Below, in pieces: positions 18,953 to 28,835 of a stretch of 64,000 bases of DNA. Origin of the DNA: Alkalimonas amylolytica (GTDB lineage: Bacteria > Pseudomonadota > Gammaproteobacteria > Enterobacterales > Alteromonadaceae); assembly GCF_900107845.1 (NCBI RefSeq), contig NZ_FNRM01000001.1:165747-229746 (forward strand), given 5' to 3'. Below the pieces are notes generated by a model. The model did not search any database, was not told where the DNA came from, and saw only the letters and a list, made by a program, of their open reading frames with translations. Position numbers and translations under genes: made by a program. Every line of letters begins with the position of its first letter. Within the stretch, counting starts at the first letter, position 1.

Positions 18953-20251
18953 TTAGCGCTCCCAGTAAGCCTCTTCCAAACTGTCTTCGCGCTCAGGTAA
19001 ACCTTTGCTGAGTCTGGAGGCGAATTGCACCAGGATCTCGTAACTCACCCTGTTGGCATATTTACAAATCTGAGCAAAAGATGAATACGCCAAATAGGGT
19101 TGCTCATGTTTACTAGACATTGGCTGCAACTGACGATGATGATGATTGGCTGCCATATCGTGCAGTAAGGCCGCTAAAGCACCATCACCAGCACCATTGG
19201 TGTTGGCAATGCGCTCTGGTCCACCAAGGTATGGATCAATATGCGAATAGACTTTCAGCGGCTGACGGCAATCACGCCGCAACATAGGCCGGCTGAATTC
19301 GTACCGGTTGAAGTCAGCGAGGCTGCCTGATTTGATCGGATGGCTGGTTTCGCGCTTAAGTGCTTCATCGGTGTAGCCACATAAGTAGAGCCCATCAGCG
19401 CCGGCAGTAATCAGTACCATATCCACCCATTCTAAGATAGTTTCAGCGGCCAAAAGCGGGTCAGCCTGGCCGGTAAGTGCCTCAGCCTCCTGCTCGTTCA
19501 TTGCCAGAATTTGTACATGCTGGCTGGCCGTTTGCTGAATGCTGCTGCGCAGCTCCTCTACCAGATGACGAGTGCCCAGGCTCATCACCACTGGCACCTC
19601 AGCTTTATTAGCCAGTTGCAGGCTATGCTGCATCGCAGCGATGATAGGTTGACCGCTGGCGCGAAGCGGATAGGCACTTAGCACCAGTGCGGAGGCATTG
19701 GTCACCAGCTCAGCCGGAATACCGGCGGCTGTTAGCTGATCCATGTCGCCGGGGTCAATCACAAAAGTACGCTCGCCATCCGGTGTGATCAGAGTAATAC
19801 CACGGCCAACATCGCCCTGGACCGCTTGCAAATGGTTTAAATCTACCTTGCTGCTGGTATGGCAAAGATAATGATAGGCCGGTGAGCCCAGCGTAATATT
19901 GGCCGACATCACACCAAGCAACACCGATTTATCATCTGCCAGCACGGAGTAATTGTGTACCGTGTTGCCGATGGTGCCACCAGCAAAATGATCGGAAATA
20001 GCACCCAGACTCAACAACTGCTGATAAATGCGATCGGCTTTGTCATGTTCAACCAGATTAGACAACCCCTTGCCAATTCCATGCTGCTGCAAAAAAGTAT
20101 CATCGACTTTGGCAACCACATCAACAATCACCTGATCCAGCCCTACCACATAGGTATCGCGCCTCGGATCCACCTCAAAACGAGGTAATTCCGGTTTTGG
20201 AGCCGACACCGGAAAGTAATGTTTGATTTTACGATGACCTGGAAACTTCAT
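18953..20251 (-). CDS. gsk: Inosine-guanosine kinase
   Basis: PfkB-family nucleoside kinase of purine salvage that phosphorylates guanosine and inosine. 432 residues, the expected length for Gsk. Motifs: N-terminal KFPGHRKIKHYFPV, substrate-binding GGTIGNTVHNYSVL, and the catalytic/anion-hole motif ANTNGAGDGALAAL. A four-His stretch (ANHHHRQLQ) sits in a variable loop. Isolated gene; the next gene on the same strand upstream is yaaA... transcribed separately or by read-through across 55 bp. Confidence 0.95.
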   Translation of the reverse strand: MKFPGHRKIKHYFPVSAPKPELPRFEVDPRRDTYVVGLDQVIVDVVAKVDDTFLQQHGIGKGLSNLVEHDKADRIYQQLLSLGAISDHFAGGTIGNTVHNYSVLADDKSVLLGVMSANITLGSPAYHYLCHTSSKVDLNHLQAVQGDVGRGITLITPDGERTFVIDPGDMDQLTAAGIPAELVTNASALVLSAYPLRASGQPIIAAMQHSLQLANKAEVPVVMSLGTRHLVEELRSSIQQTASQHVQILAMNEQEAEALTGQADPLLAAETILEWVDMVLITAGADGLYLCGYTDEALKRETSHPIKSGSLADFNRYEFSRPMLRRDCRQPLKVYSHIDPYLGGPERIANTNGAGDGALAALLHDMAANHHHRQLQPMSSKHEQPYLAYSSFAQICKYANRVSYEILVQFASRLSKGLPEREDSLEEAYWER

Positions 20252-20306
20252 CTTAAGAGCTGCCTCTGGCGCAAAAAGGGGCGCTAGTGTACTTGATTGC
20301 CAGGCT

Positions 20307-21083
20307 TCAGGCTACTTCATCGCGCAGGAAAACCAGCTCGCTGGCACTGGACTCTTGCTGACTGAAATAATAACCACCGCTATTAAAGCTCTGCAGTTGC
20401 TCGGCAGTCTTGATCCGATTGGTAATCACATAACGAGCCATCATGCCCCGGGCTTTTTTTGCATAGAAGCTGATCACCTTGTATTGGCCATTTTTGCAAT
20501 CTTTAAATTGCACATTCAGCACCTTGGCCTGCAAGGCTTTAGGCTTTACTGCTTTAAAATATTCTTGCGACGCCAGGTTAAGTAACAATTCGGAGCCAAG
20601 CTCATCCAGTTGTTGGTTGAGCTGTTCACTGATCCTATCCTGCCAGAAGGCATAGAGAGTCTCACCCGCTGGGTTTTTAAGCCGGGTGCCCATTTCCAGT
20701 CGGTAGGCCTGCATTAAATCAAGCGGCCGCAGCACCCCATACAGGCCACTTAAAATCCGTAAATGCTGTTGTGCAAATCGCAGATCCTCTGGAGTCAAAC
20801 TACTTGCATCCAGGCCCTGATAGACATCACCATTAAAAGCAAATAACGCTGGGCTGGCATTGTCTCTGGTAAAAGGCAGCTGCCAATCTGCGAAACGGGC
20901 AGCATTAAGGCCAGCCAACTTATCACTCAGCTTCATTAGTTTGGCAATATCCACCGGGGTTAGATCGCGGCAGATGTCAATCAGTTGCTTGGCATCTGCC
21001 AACATGGCCGGCTCGGTCCACTCCTCAACTGGAGCTGGGCGTTGCATGGCTAGATCCTTGGCAGGAGAAATTACCATCAGCAT
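20307..21083 (-). CDS. yaaA: Peroxide-stress protein YaaA (UPF0246)
   Basis: 258 residues, the family length. Conserved motifs: N-terminal [33 protein letters not shown], and the C-terminal [14 protein letters not shown]. In E. coli YaaA is induced by OxyR and lowers intracellular free iron during peroxide stress; it binds DNA. That role is family knowledge, not visible here. No OxyR site was identified. Confidence 0.95.
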   Translation of the reverse strand: MLMVISPAKDLAMQRPAPVEEWTEPAMLADAKQLIDICRDLTPVDIAKLMKLSDKLAGLNAARFADWQLPFTRDNASPALFAFNGDVYQGLDASSLTPEDLRFAQQHLRILSGLYGVLRPLDLMQAYRLEMGTRLKNPAGETLYAFWQDRISEQLNQQLDELGSELLLNLASQEYFKAVKPKALQAKVLNVQFKDCKNGQYKVISFYAKKARGMMARYVITNRIKTAEQLQSFNSGGYYFSQQESSASELVFLRDEVA

Positions 21084-21127
21084 TCTGTTTATTCCTCTTG
21101 GTTGTCAGCACTTAGCCTCGTCGTTAT

Positions 21128-22774
21128 CTAGCCTGCCGAGGCTGACGGAAGCGACAGTGCAGGTAGTTTGTAATGAGCCAAAAGTTGCTGGTGCAAGGCT
21201 GCAAAACGTTGCTGCCCTGCTTGGTCCAACTGGCTTTGCTGCAGCACCTGGCACAGCACACTGGCAACAGCTTGCAATTTATTGCTTGCTGGCAAGCTAG
21301 CAAGTGTCTGCCAAAGGCTTAACGCTAGATTGCTGTTGCCCGGCAGATACAGAAATGCTTGCCATAGCCGGCTCAAAGCCTGATGAAACGACTGCTCCCG
21401 ATAATCCAGCTGCCCCTGTTGCATCAACCCTTTGGCTGCTTTCCAAAGTGTTGGGATCTGCTGCTGCCAGTACTGGCAGTATGCCAAATCAACCGAGCCG
21501 GTTAGCCCGCCCGCTAAGTTATGCCGCTGCAATCGCTCCATCACTGCGTCGGCTTGCTTAACATCAGCCATGGCCAACTTGACCAACGCCAGATCGATGA
21601 ATGCAGCAACCGACCAGCTCCTTACATCCCCCTGCTCTGCTTCTGCCCGCCACTGATTCGCCTGATGCAATTTACCTTGCAGCAGAGCAATACGGGCTTG
21701 CACCAACAAGAGTTCAGGTTGCAACGTCTCGGTCAAAAAGCGTTTCGGAATGGCTTGCAAAGACTCTTCAGCTTTACTCAGCAAAGGATCCAATTTCAGC
21801 GACTTGCTTTGCATCGCTTTGAGCAGCAACATACGCGCGGGGTTTAAATAGTGTTGAGCCGAATCGAGCACACTGTAGCGATGCTGCTGGCTGGCTTTTT
21901 GCCAACAGCGTATCGCCTCATCCAGTTGCTGACAAAGACTGGCTAAAACTGCTTGCACCTGCAGCACTTCGACCGATTGAGGTAACGAACGTGCTAACTC
22001 CTGACAATGCAACAAGGCCTGCTCAGGTTGCTGTTGCAGTAACGCCAGACGGATCAACCAATCCAGTGCTTCTGGCCTGGTTTCTTCTGCTTTACTGAGC
22101 ACCAACAGCATATTGCTGGCCTGATCCAGATCGCCAAGCTGGAACTGAGCAATCGCATGACCCAACAGGGCCCAACTAAGCTCTCTGCTTTGTAAAATTT
22201 GCTGGAACAATTGTGCGGCCAGCTGTGGCTGTTTATGCTGCAGCAATAATTCGCCTTTTAAGCGCAGCGCGTAGAGCGCATGCGGAGGGGACTCTCTGAC
22301 AACCCGATCGCACTCAGCCAAAGCTACATCTGGTGCATTTGGCAAAGCCTGAAAAACTTTCCGTACCACCAACCTTTGCTGCATCGCTCTGGCCAGTCGT
22401 TTTTCCAGCGTAAGGTACGTAAAGGGTTTTTGAATGTAGCAATCAGGTTGCCGATCACTCAGACCAAAAACCGGTTGTCGCATCGACTCGGCACTGAGCA
22501 TGGCGAAACAACAGCCCGCTTTTAAAAGCTCGCGCTTTTTGAGAGCATCAAACAGCTGAGCACCATTTAAACCATCACCCAGCTGAAAGTCAGCTAGAAT
22601 AAAATCAAAGCTGTGCAGCTCTGCTTTTTCAAGTGCAGCACTGGCATCAGCTACAGCCGTAATGTGTTCGAAACCAATCTGCTGTAGCATGCCACGAATG
22701 GACGCACGAATGGGTTCGCAATCATCGACCAGAAGAATACGTTTCGTTTGGTAAAAACTGCTTTGGAAAATCAT
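21128..22774 (-). CDS. Response regulator with a long TPR-like C-terminal half
   Basis: 548 residues from the ATG at 22774 (AGGA ribosome site); the frame runs 42 codons further upstream but without a ribosome site. N-terminal receiver (about residues 11-130): acidic pair Asp17-Asp18, phosphorylatable Asp62 in FILADFQLGDG, and a conserved Lys in the IQKPF motif. The rest is alpha-helical, Ala/Leu/Gln-rich, with repeated TPR-like helical pairs (for example SWALLGHAIAQFQLGDLDQA). No DNA-binding or enzymatic output domain is visible, so output is probably by protein-protein contact. No histidine kinase is adjacent. Divergent from tal. Confidence 0.85.
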   Translation of the reverse strand: MIFQSSFYQTKRILLVDDCEPIRASIRGMLQQIGFEHITAVADASAALEKAELHSFDFILADFQLGDGLNGAQLFDALKKRELLKAGCCFAMLSAESMRQPVFGLSDRQPDCYIQKPFTYLTLEKRLARAMQQRLVVRKVFQALPNAPDVALAECDRVVRESPPHALYALRLKGELLLQHKQPQLAAQLFQQILQSRELSWALLGHAIAQFQLGDLDQASNMLLVLSKAEETRPEALDWLIRLALLQQQPEQALLHCQELARSLPQSVEVLQVQAVLASLCQQLDEAIRCWQKASQQHRYSVLDSAQHYLNPARMLLLKAMQSKSLKLDPLLSKAEESLQAIPKRFLTETLQPELLLVQARIALLQGKLHQANQWRAEAEQGDVRSWSVAAFIDLALVKLAMADVKQADAVMERLQRHNLAGGLTGSVDLAYCQYWQQQIPTLWKAAKGLMQQGQLDYREQSFHQALSRLWQAFLYLPGNSNLALSLWQTLASLPASNKLQAVASVLCQVLQQSQLDQAGQQRFAALHQQLLAHYKLPALSLPSASAG

Positions 22775-22908
22775 GGACGTCCTGTGATAAGTTTCCCGGT
22801 TAGAGCAGCGCCTGTCGGCCCATAACCGCACTATAGTAATATCGGCTTGTCTGCGCAATGGCTTTTGCCGCAGAACCAAATCAAACCGCAGGGAAGGCAA
22901 CGGTTATG

Positions 22909-22936
22909 TTGTAATTTTCCTACATTAATTTATGAT
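22909..22936 (+). promoter_or_regulatory. Promoter of tal-pgi
   Basis: -35 TTGTAA (22909-22914), 16-bp spacer, -10 TATGAT (22931-22936), about 50 nt upstream of the transaldolase ATG. Confidence 0.55.
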
Positions 22937-22985
22937 AAACGCTGAAAAATAGTTTTTCGGCCAAAAATGATGGTAATTAAACAAT

Positions 22986-23936
22986 ATGAGCACGCTACTT
23001 GATCAGCTAAAAGCCGTTACCACCGTGGTTGCAGATACCGGTGATCTGGACTCCATCGCGCAGTTTAAACCAGTGGATGCCACCACCAACCCATCCCTGT
23101 TATTGAATGCTAGTCAGCAAGTATCCAGCCAATCCATGCTCGACAACGCTATTCAGTATGCCAAAGTGAAGGCTCAGAATAGCCAGGACCAGCTACAACT
23201 TGCCTGCGATAAGTTTGCAGTGGATATCGGCACGGCCATCAGTAAGCTGGTACCGGGCCGGGTCTCAACCGAAGTGGATGCCCGTTTGTCTTTTGATACG
23301 CAAGCTACCATTGATAAGGCCCGACAGTTGATTGCGCTCTACCAGGAAAATGGGGTTGGCCCAGAACGGGTTCTGATTAAAATTGCCTCCACCTGGGAAG
23401 GCATACAGGCAGCCCGGGTATTGGAGCAAGAAGGCATTCAGTGCAACTTAACTTTATTGTTCCATAAAGCACAGGCCATAGCCTGTGCTGAAGCCGGTGT
23501 CTTTTTGATTTCACCTTTTGTCGGCCGTATTCTGGACTGGTACAAGGCCGCAACAGGTAAGGACTATACCGCTGAAACTGATCCAGGTGTGTTATCGGTG
23601 CGGGACATCTACCACTACTTCAAAGCACACGGATATGCCACCATTGTGATGGGTGCCAGCTTCCGCAATACCGGCGAAGTATTGGCATTAGCTGGTTGCG
23701 ATCGCCTGACCATTAGCCCTGCCCTGCTGCAAGAACTGGCTCAACAACAAGGTGAGCTTACCGTATATTTACAGGATCATGGGGCCTCGTCGCCGCAGCC
23801 ATCACCGATGACGGAAGCCGCATTTCGTTGGGCATTGAATGAAGATGCTATGGCCACCGAAAAGCTCGCGGAAGGCATCCGTAAATTTGCGGCTGATCAG
23901 TGCAAACTGGAGCAACTGTTACAGCAGCAACTATAA
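22986..23936 (+). CDS. tal: Transaldolase
   Basis: Non-oxidative pentose-phosphate enzyme moving a dihydroxyacetone unit from sedoheptulose-7-P. 316 residues, the TalB/TalA length. The Schiff-base lysine is Lys132 in [12 protein letters not shown], and the N-terminal [10 protein letters not shown] signature is present. The ribosome site is poor (no clear GGAG before ATG). It lies 25 bp upstream of pgi and is likely cotranscribed. Confidence 0.97.
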   Translation: MSTLLDQLKAVTTVVADTGDLDSIAQFKPVDATTNPSLLLNASQQVSSQSMLDNAIQYAKVKAQNSQDQLQLACDKFAVDIGTAISKLVPGRVSTEVDARLSFDTQATIDKARQLIALYQENGVGPERVLIKIASTWEGIQAARVLEQEGIQCNLTLLFHKAQAIACAEAGVFLISPFVGRILDWYKAATGKDYTAETDPGVLSVRDIYHYFKAHGYATIVMGASFRNTGEVLALAGCDRLTISPALLQELAQQQGELTVYLQDHGASSPQPSPMTEAAFRWALNEDAMATEKLAEGIRKFAADQCKLEQLLQQQL

Positions 23937-23961
23937 CTAACCATCGCAGAAGGATTACATT

Positions 23962-25593
23962 ATGAGCGCCCCCTGGCAGGCTCTGCAGCAACTGGCATCT
24001 GAGCCCTTTTCATTACGGCAGGCCTTTTCAGACGATCCGGAGCGCGCTCAGCGCTTCCGGCTTAACGCCTGCGACATTGAACTGGATTATTCCAAAAACC
24101 TGATCAACAGCAAACGCTGGCAACAACTGCTGGCATTGGCAGAGCATAGTGAGCTGCGCCAGCTGCGCTCACGCATGGCGGCCGGTGAAGCCATCAATCA
24201 TACCGAACAGCGCAGTGTTGGCCATATGCGCTTACGTTTACCGGACCAGGCTTTAACGACGCTGGAAGATCAGGCTATCGCTGAAGCAATCCGTCTGTGC
24301 CGTCAGCAGATGACAGCGCTGGTCAATCAACTCAATACACAGAGCTATCTTGGCTATAAAGGCAAACCCATTACAGACTTAATCTGGGTCGGTATTGGTG
24401 GTTCCTTGCTCGGCCCACAAATGGCCTGTGAAGCGCTCAGCCCGTTCAACCAGAGCCCGCTGAAACTCCACTTTGCCGGCAACATTGATGGCGCTGTGGT
24501 GCATGATATCTGCAAGACCCTGAATCCGGAAACCTGCTTGGTGGTGGTCGCATCCAAATCCTTCGGTACCGAAGAAACCCGGCAGAATGCGCTGACTCTG
24601 CGGCAATGGTTCCTAGACCATGGCGCTGATCAGGCTGCGATTGCCCGGCATTTTTGGGCAACCAGCTCCAATATCAAGGCTGCCACTGAGTTTGGTATTG
24701 TACCAGAGCACATCCTGCCGATGTGGGATTGGGTGGGTGGCCGCTATTCCATCTGGTCGGCCATTGGCTTGCCATTGGCTTTGCAGCTTGGTAATGCACA
24801 GTTTGACCAATTCCTGGCCGGTGCCCATGCCATGGATCAACACTTTCTGCAGGCTGATCTCAGCAACAACATGCCGGTGGTATTGGCACTGCTTGGTATT
24901 TGGTACATCAACGGTATGGGCTGTCAAAGCCAGGCCTTGCTGCCTTACAATCATTATCTGCGTTTGCTCCCTTCCTATGTGCAACAACTGGATATGGAAA
25001 GCAACGGCAAACAGGTAGATCATGACGGACAACCGCTGGCGTGCGCCACGGCGCCTGTGATTTGGGGCGACGCCGGTACCAATGGCCAGCATGCCTACCA
25101 TCAATTATTACATCAAAGCAAATTGGTTATCCCAGCTGATTTTATCCTGGCCGCCAAGCCTCAGCATGCTCTGTCGGACCATCACCTCAGACTGGCAGCC
25201 CACTGCTTTGCTCAAACGCAGGCACTGATGCAAGGTAAAACCATCATGGAAGCCAAAGCAGAATGTCTGGCACAGGGCTTGAGTGAAGAACAGGCCAGCA
25301 GATTAGCACCGCACAAAGCGTCACCCGGGAATAAACCCAGCAATACCATGCTGCTGCCTGAGCTGTCCCCCTTTTATTTGGGTGCCCTGCTGGCCTTGTA
25401 CGAACACAAAGTGTTTTGCCAGGGAGCAATCTGGCAGCTTAACTCCTTTGATCAATGGGGTGTTGAGCTAGGGAAACAGTTATCTGGCCCTATTTATCAA
25501 TCACTTAATGGCAAATCATCAAACTTTGACAGCTCTACTTCGGCCCTGATGTCCAGCCTGCAAAGACATCTGACCAGTAGCAAAATAGGGTAA
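23962..25593 (+). CDS. pgi: Glucose-6-phosphate isomerase
   Basis: Interconverts glucose-6-P and fructose-6-P. 543 residues. Signatures: VGIGGSLLGPQMACEAL, VVASKSFGTEETRQNA, the PGI signature region WDWVGGRYSIWSAIG, and QLDMESNGKQ with the catalytic Glu. An AGAAGGA ribosome site precedes the ATG. Pairing with transaldolase links glycolysis and the pentose-phosphate pathway in one operon. Confidence 0.97.
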   Translation: MSAPWQALQQLASEPFSLRQAFSDDPERAQRFRLNACDIELDYSKNLINSKRWQQLLALAEHSELRQLRSRMAAGEAINHTEQRSVGHMRLRLPDQALTTLEDQAIAEAIRLCRQQMTALVNQLNTQSYLGYKGKPITDLIWVGIGGSLLGPQMACEALSPFNQSPLKLHFAGNIDGAVVHDICKTLNPETCLVVVASKSFGTEETRQNALTLRQWFLDHGADQAAIARHFWATSSNIKAATEFGIVPEHILPMWDWVGGRYSIWSAIGLPLALQLGNAQFDQFLAGAHAMDQHFLQADLSNNMPVVLALLGIWYINGMGCQSQALLPYNHYLRLLPSYVQQLDMESNGKQVDHDGQPLACATAPVIWGDAGTNGQHAYHQLLHQSKLVIPADFILAAKPQHALSDHHLRLAAHCFAQTQALMQGKTIMEAKAECLAQGLSEEQASRLAPHKASPGNKPSNTMLLPELSPFYLGALLALYEHKVFCQGAIWQLNSFDQWGVELGKQLSGPIYQSLNGKSSNFDSSTSALMSSLQRHLTSSKIG

Positions 25594-25687
25594 AATGTCA
25601 TCAGGCTGTCACTCTGAACCTTTATTTTTAGCGTCGTCTATGGTACATCTTTGTTGAAAATAACAACAACATCAGAGAGGCAGCTTA

Positions 25688-25867
25688 ATGGAAAGCTTCG
25701 AAGACTTACTGAATATGTTGGAACGTCCGGCGCAAAAAGCGCGTGGTACGGGTAAACGAAAATGGCGGGAAATCGAGGCCATGAAAGAGCGGCAACGGTT
25801 AAAACGCGAACTGGCTGACATGGACTGGACCATCGAACCCGAACTGGATGACATCGAGTTATTTTAA
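25688..25867 (+). CDS. DUF3545 small protein
   Basis: A 59-residue, highly charged protein (MESFEDLLNMLERP, then KRKWREIEAMKERQRLKREL and an acidic C-terminal tail ending DDIELF). This matches the DUF3545 family of small Gammaproteobacteria proteins; function unknown. A GAGAGG ribosome site lies upstream and a strong terminator follows the stop by 1 bp, which supports it being a real, separately finished gene. It may be transcribed with pgi (94-bp gap) or on its own. Confidence 0.85.
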   Translation: MESFEDLLNMLERPAQKARGTGKRKWREIEAMKERQRLKRELADMDWTIEPELDDIELF

Positions 25868-25868
25868 T

Positions 25869-25902
25869 AAAAACGCCCACATCGCAAGATGTGGGCGTTT
25901 TT
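25869..25902. terminator. Bidirectional terminator between DUF3545 gene and ung
   Basis: Perfect 15-bp inverted repeat (AAAAACGCCCACATC and its complement) around a GCAA tetraloop, ending in T5 on both strands. Serves both converging transcripts. Confidence 0.95.
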
Positions 25903-25917
25903 ATTGATAAGCTCGCA

Positions 25918-26610
25918 TCACAACGTAGCTTGCAATGGCAACTGCCAATCAATCGGCTGTTGCCCTCGGGCTATAAGTGCTTCATTGGCTTGTAAAAAGT
26001 GATTGCAACCAAAGAACCCCCGGTAGGCTGATAGGGGGGATGGATGAGGCGCTGTCAGCACCGTATGCTGCTGACGGTTAATCAGACTCGCTTTGCGAAT
26101 TGCATGCGACCCCCAGAGTAAAAACACCACATGCTGCGCCTCAGTGCTAATCGCGGCTATTACCTTATCGGTGAACTGCTCCCAGCCTAAATCTCGGTGC
26201 GAGTTGGCCTGATTGGCCACCACCGTCAGTGCTGTATTCAGCAAGAGTACCCCCTGCTCAGCCCATGCTTTCAGGTAACCATGGGAAGGGATCTGATAAT
26301 CCGGATACTCATGTGCCAACTCTTTGAACATATTGCGCAACGAAGGCGGCACAGCAACACCAGGCCGTACCGAAAAAGCCAAGCCATGCGCCTGATTTGG
26401 CCCATGGTAAGGATCTTGCCCCAGAATCACCACTTTTAAATCGGCAAAACGAGTCAACTTAAAAGCACTGAAGACCTCTTTTTCTGGCGGGTAAATCACC
26501 TGGCCAGCTGCCCGCTCGGCTTGCACCTGCTGCATGATGTGTTGAAAGTAGGGCTGATGCTTCTCAGCCCCCAAGACATCCTGCCATTCAGGCATTGGCT
26601 TCAAGCGCAT
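25918..26610 (-). CDS. ung: Uracil-DNA glycosylase
   Basis: Family 1 UDG that excises uracil from DNA. 230 residues. Catalytic Asp67 lies in [20 protein letters not shown], and the late [14 protein letters not shown] motif with the catalytic His is intact. Start 26610 has GGAG 10 nt upstream; an ATG at 26595 ([12 protein letters not shown]) is an alternative that fits the conserved N-terminus equally well. The gene overlaps the 3' end of thrC, so it is probably the last gene of the thr transcript. Confidence 0.96.
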   Translation of the reverse strand: MRLKPMPEWQDVLGAEKHQPYFQHIMQQVQAERAAGQVIYPPEKEVFSAFKLTRFADLKVVILGQDPYHGPNQAHGLAFSVRPGVAVPPSLRNMFKELAHEYPDYQIPSHGYLKAWAEQGVLLLNTALTVVANQANSHRDLGWEQFTDKVIAAISTEAQHVVFLLWGSHAIRKASLINRQQHTVLTAPHPSPLSAYRGFFGCNHFLQANEALIARGQQPIDWQLPLQATL

Positions 26611-27874
26611 TCAGCAACTGCTCCAAGGCTGCAAAGTCGGCTGGTAGTTCTTTGCTCAGACTAGGTTCGGCCTGACACTTGGCCAAAGCCGGAGGCAATG
26701 CGATGGGGCACCCCAAAATATTTTCCACTTGTTCTTTAAACTTAGCTGGATGTGCCGTACCAAGAAAAATACCAATCTCGCCAGGCTGCAGCGAACGCTT
26801 GAGTGCCTTGTAAGCGACCGCAGCATGAGGCTCACTGATGTATCCATCGGCTGCAAGCTGCCGCATACCCAGCTGGGTGTCGTCTTCATCGACCGCCATG
26901 GCTTCAAGTGCCTCACGCTGAATGACGCCATGCTCGATCAGCGCTTCGACACGCGGCCAGTTGTTCGGTGCACTGATATCCATCGCATTGGATAAAGTGG
27001 CCTGAGTACGCTTAGGCAGCCACTGTCCATCACGCCAGTAGCGAGGTACTGTGTCGTTGATATTGGTTGCAGCCACCATACGCTTGAATGGCAATCCAAG
27101 CGCCTTCGCAATCAACCCCGCAGTAACATTGCCAAAGTTACCGCTCGGTACAGCAAATACCACGTCCTTACGCCGCTCGGCCGGCAGCTGAGCCAAGGCC
27201 TCAAAGTAATAACAAACCTGTGCCAGTAAACGACTAATATTGATTGAGTTGGCGGAGTTGATATTCAGCCGCTGCACTAACTCTTTCTGATCGAACACCT
27301 GCTTCACCAACGCCTGACATTGATCAAAGTCCCCTTCAATGGCGACACTGGTAATGTTCTCACCCAGGGTAGAAAACAGCTTTTCCTGCAGGCTGCTGAT
27401 CTTACCTTTAGGATACAGAATCACTACTTGCACACCTGGTTGGCGATAGAAAGCTTGCGCTACCGCAGCCCCGGTATCACCGGATGTCGCTGTCACTATG
27501 GTCACTTTTTGCTGTTGTTGCGCTTTGGCCAGAGCCTGCGCCATAAAGCGCCCACCAAAGTCTTTGAACGCCAACGTTGGGCCATGAAAGAGTTCCAGGC
27601 AATACAGGTCATCTTTCACCAGCTGTAGAGGCGCGGGAAAGGTAAAAGCCTGCTGCACCATCTGCTGAATTTCATCCGGCGATAGCTCATCACCGAACAA
27701 TGCTTGCATGATTTCACTGCTGCGCTCTACCAAGGGCAGCGCTAACAAAGCCTCACAATCCAGCTTTGGCCAGTGGGTGGGGAAAAACAACCCCTGTTGT
27801 TGGCCAAGGCCAGTTCGTACTGCCTGCAAAAAACTGACTTGCTCACTGGCAACTTTTAAATTCACTAACTGCAT
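26588..27874 (-). CDS. thrC: Threonine synthase
   Basis: PLP enzyme turning O-phosphohomoserine into threonine. 428 residues from the ATG at 27874, which overlaps the thrB stop and has AAGGA 8 nt upstream; the 16 extra upstream codons lie inside thrB. The PLP lysine is in [16 protein letters not shown], and [16 protein letters not shown] and [14 protein letters not shown] are present. Third gene of thrABC. Confidence 0.96.
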   Translation of the reverse strand: MQLVNLKVASEQVSFLQAVRTGLGQQQGLFFPTHWPKLDCEALLALPLVERSSEIMQALFGDELSPDEIQQMVQQAFTFPAPLQLVKDDLYCLELFHGPTLAFKDFGGRFMAQALAKAQQQQKVTIVTATSGDTGAAVAQAFYRQPGVQVVILYPKGKISSLQEKLFSTLGENITSVAIEGDFDQCQALVKQVFDQKELVQRLNINSANSINISRLLAQVCYYFEALAQLPAERRKDVVFAVPSGNFGNVTAGLIAKALGLPFKRMVAATNINDTVPRYWRDGQWLPKRTQATLSNAMDISAPNNWPRVEALIEHGVIQREALEAMAVDEDDTQLGMRQLAADGYISEPHAAVAYKALKRSLQPGEIGIFLGTAHPAKFKEQVENILGCPIALPPALAKCQAEPSLSKELPADFAALEQLLNALEANA

Positions 27875-28821
27875 TGGGTTGGATCCTTCACTGCTCGAGC
27901 CCCTGCTGAGGCCAGTCGACAAATATGCGTCATCGCATCCTGATTTTTTTCATAATGGCTAGCCAGATAAGTGGCTGCCTTTGCGGCGATCTGCTCCGAT
28001 TGACAGAGCGCAAATACGGTAGGACCAGCACCGGAAATACCAACGTGGGCAACGCCCAGCTCCGTTAAAGCCTGACGCAACGCGGGTAGCTCGGGCATAA
28101 GCAAAGCACGGGCTGGCTCTGCCACCACATCGTGCAATGCCGCTATAGCGTCCACTTCGTCCTGACAATACAAAGCCGAAACAAAACGGCTAAGGCCTGC
28201 TGCGAATTCAATACTGGTTTTCAGCGGCAATTGCGATGGTATGGCAGCTCTGGCTGCTTTGGTTGAAAGCGTGGTACCAGGATAACTGAGTACCACCTGC
28301 CAATGGTCAAACCAAGGCAAATTCCGGCACAAATGGGCACTACCTGGCAGCATCAACTGTAAACCACCCAAATAGGATGGCGCCACATTGTCATAATGGA
28401 CGGAGCCACTGACGCCACCTTCCGCTTCTGCCATCAACTGCAACAACTCTGCCTTGCTTAATGGCTCAGCAAAATAATGATTAAAGGCGAAGCAGGCCAC
28501 TACTATAGAGCAAGCACTGGAGCCAAGTCCACTGCCGACCGGCAGCTCCTTGAACAGATGCAGATCCAGTCCCGGCAGAGTTTTACCGACACGTTGTTGG
28601 AACAATTGATAGCAGTGTAAAATCAGATTGTCAGTGCTGTCGGTGGGCAGTTGATGCTGATAACGCCCACTGAGGCTTAATTTAGTTGTGGCGCATTCAC
28701 CGCGAATTGCCAACACATCGCCGAGCACCTGCCCATTGACCGGTTCAAAAGCGGCACCAAGCAAATCAAAGCCCGCGCTAAAATTGCCGGTGGATGCCGG
28801 TGCATAATAATACTGTGTCAT
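27865..28821 (-). CDS. thrB: Homoserine kinase
   Basis: GHMP-family kinase that phosphorylates homoserine. 318 residues from the ATG at 28821 (GGAG ribosome site 9 nt upstream). The ATP-binding motif PVGSGLGSSACSIVVA, the N-terminal YYAPASTGNFSAGFD and the C-terminal GISGAGPTVFAL are all in place. Located 14 bp after the thrA stop and overlapping thrC by 10 bp. Confidence 0.96.
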   Translation of the reverse strand: MTQYYYAPASTGNFSAGFDLLGAAFEPVNGQVLGDVLAIRGECATTKLSLSGRYQHQLPTDSTDNLILHCYQLFQQRVGKTLPGLDLHLFKELPVGSGLGSSACSIVVACFAFNHYFAEPLSKAELLQLMAEAEGGVSGSVHYDNVAPSYLGGLQLMLPGSAHLCRNLPWFDHWQVVLSYPGTTLSTKAARAAIPSQLPLKTSIEFAAGLSRFVSALYCQDEVDAIAALHDVVAEPARALLMPELPALRQALTELGVAHVGISGAGPTVFALCQSEQIAAKAATYLASHYEKNQDAMTHICRLASAGARAVKDPTQCS

Positions 28822-28835
28822 GCTGATGGCTCCGC

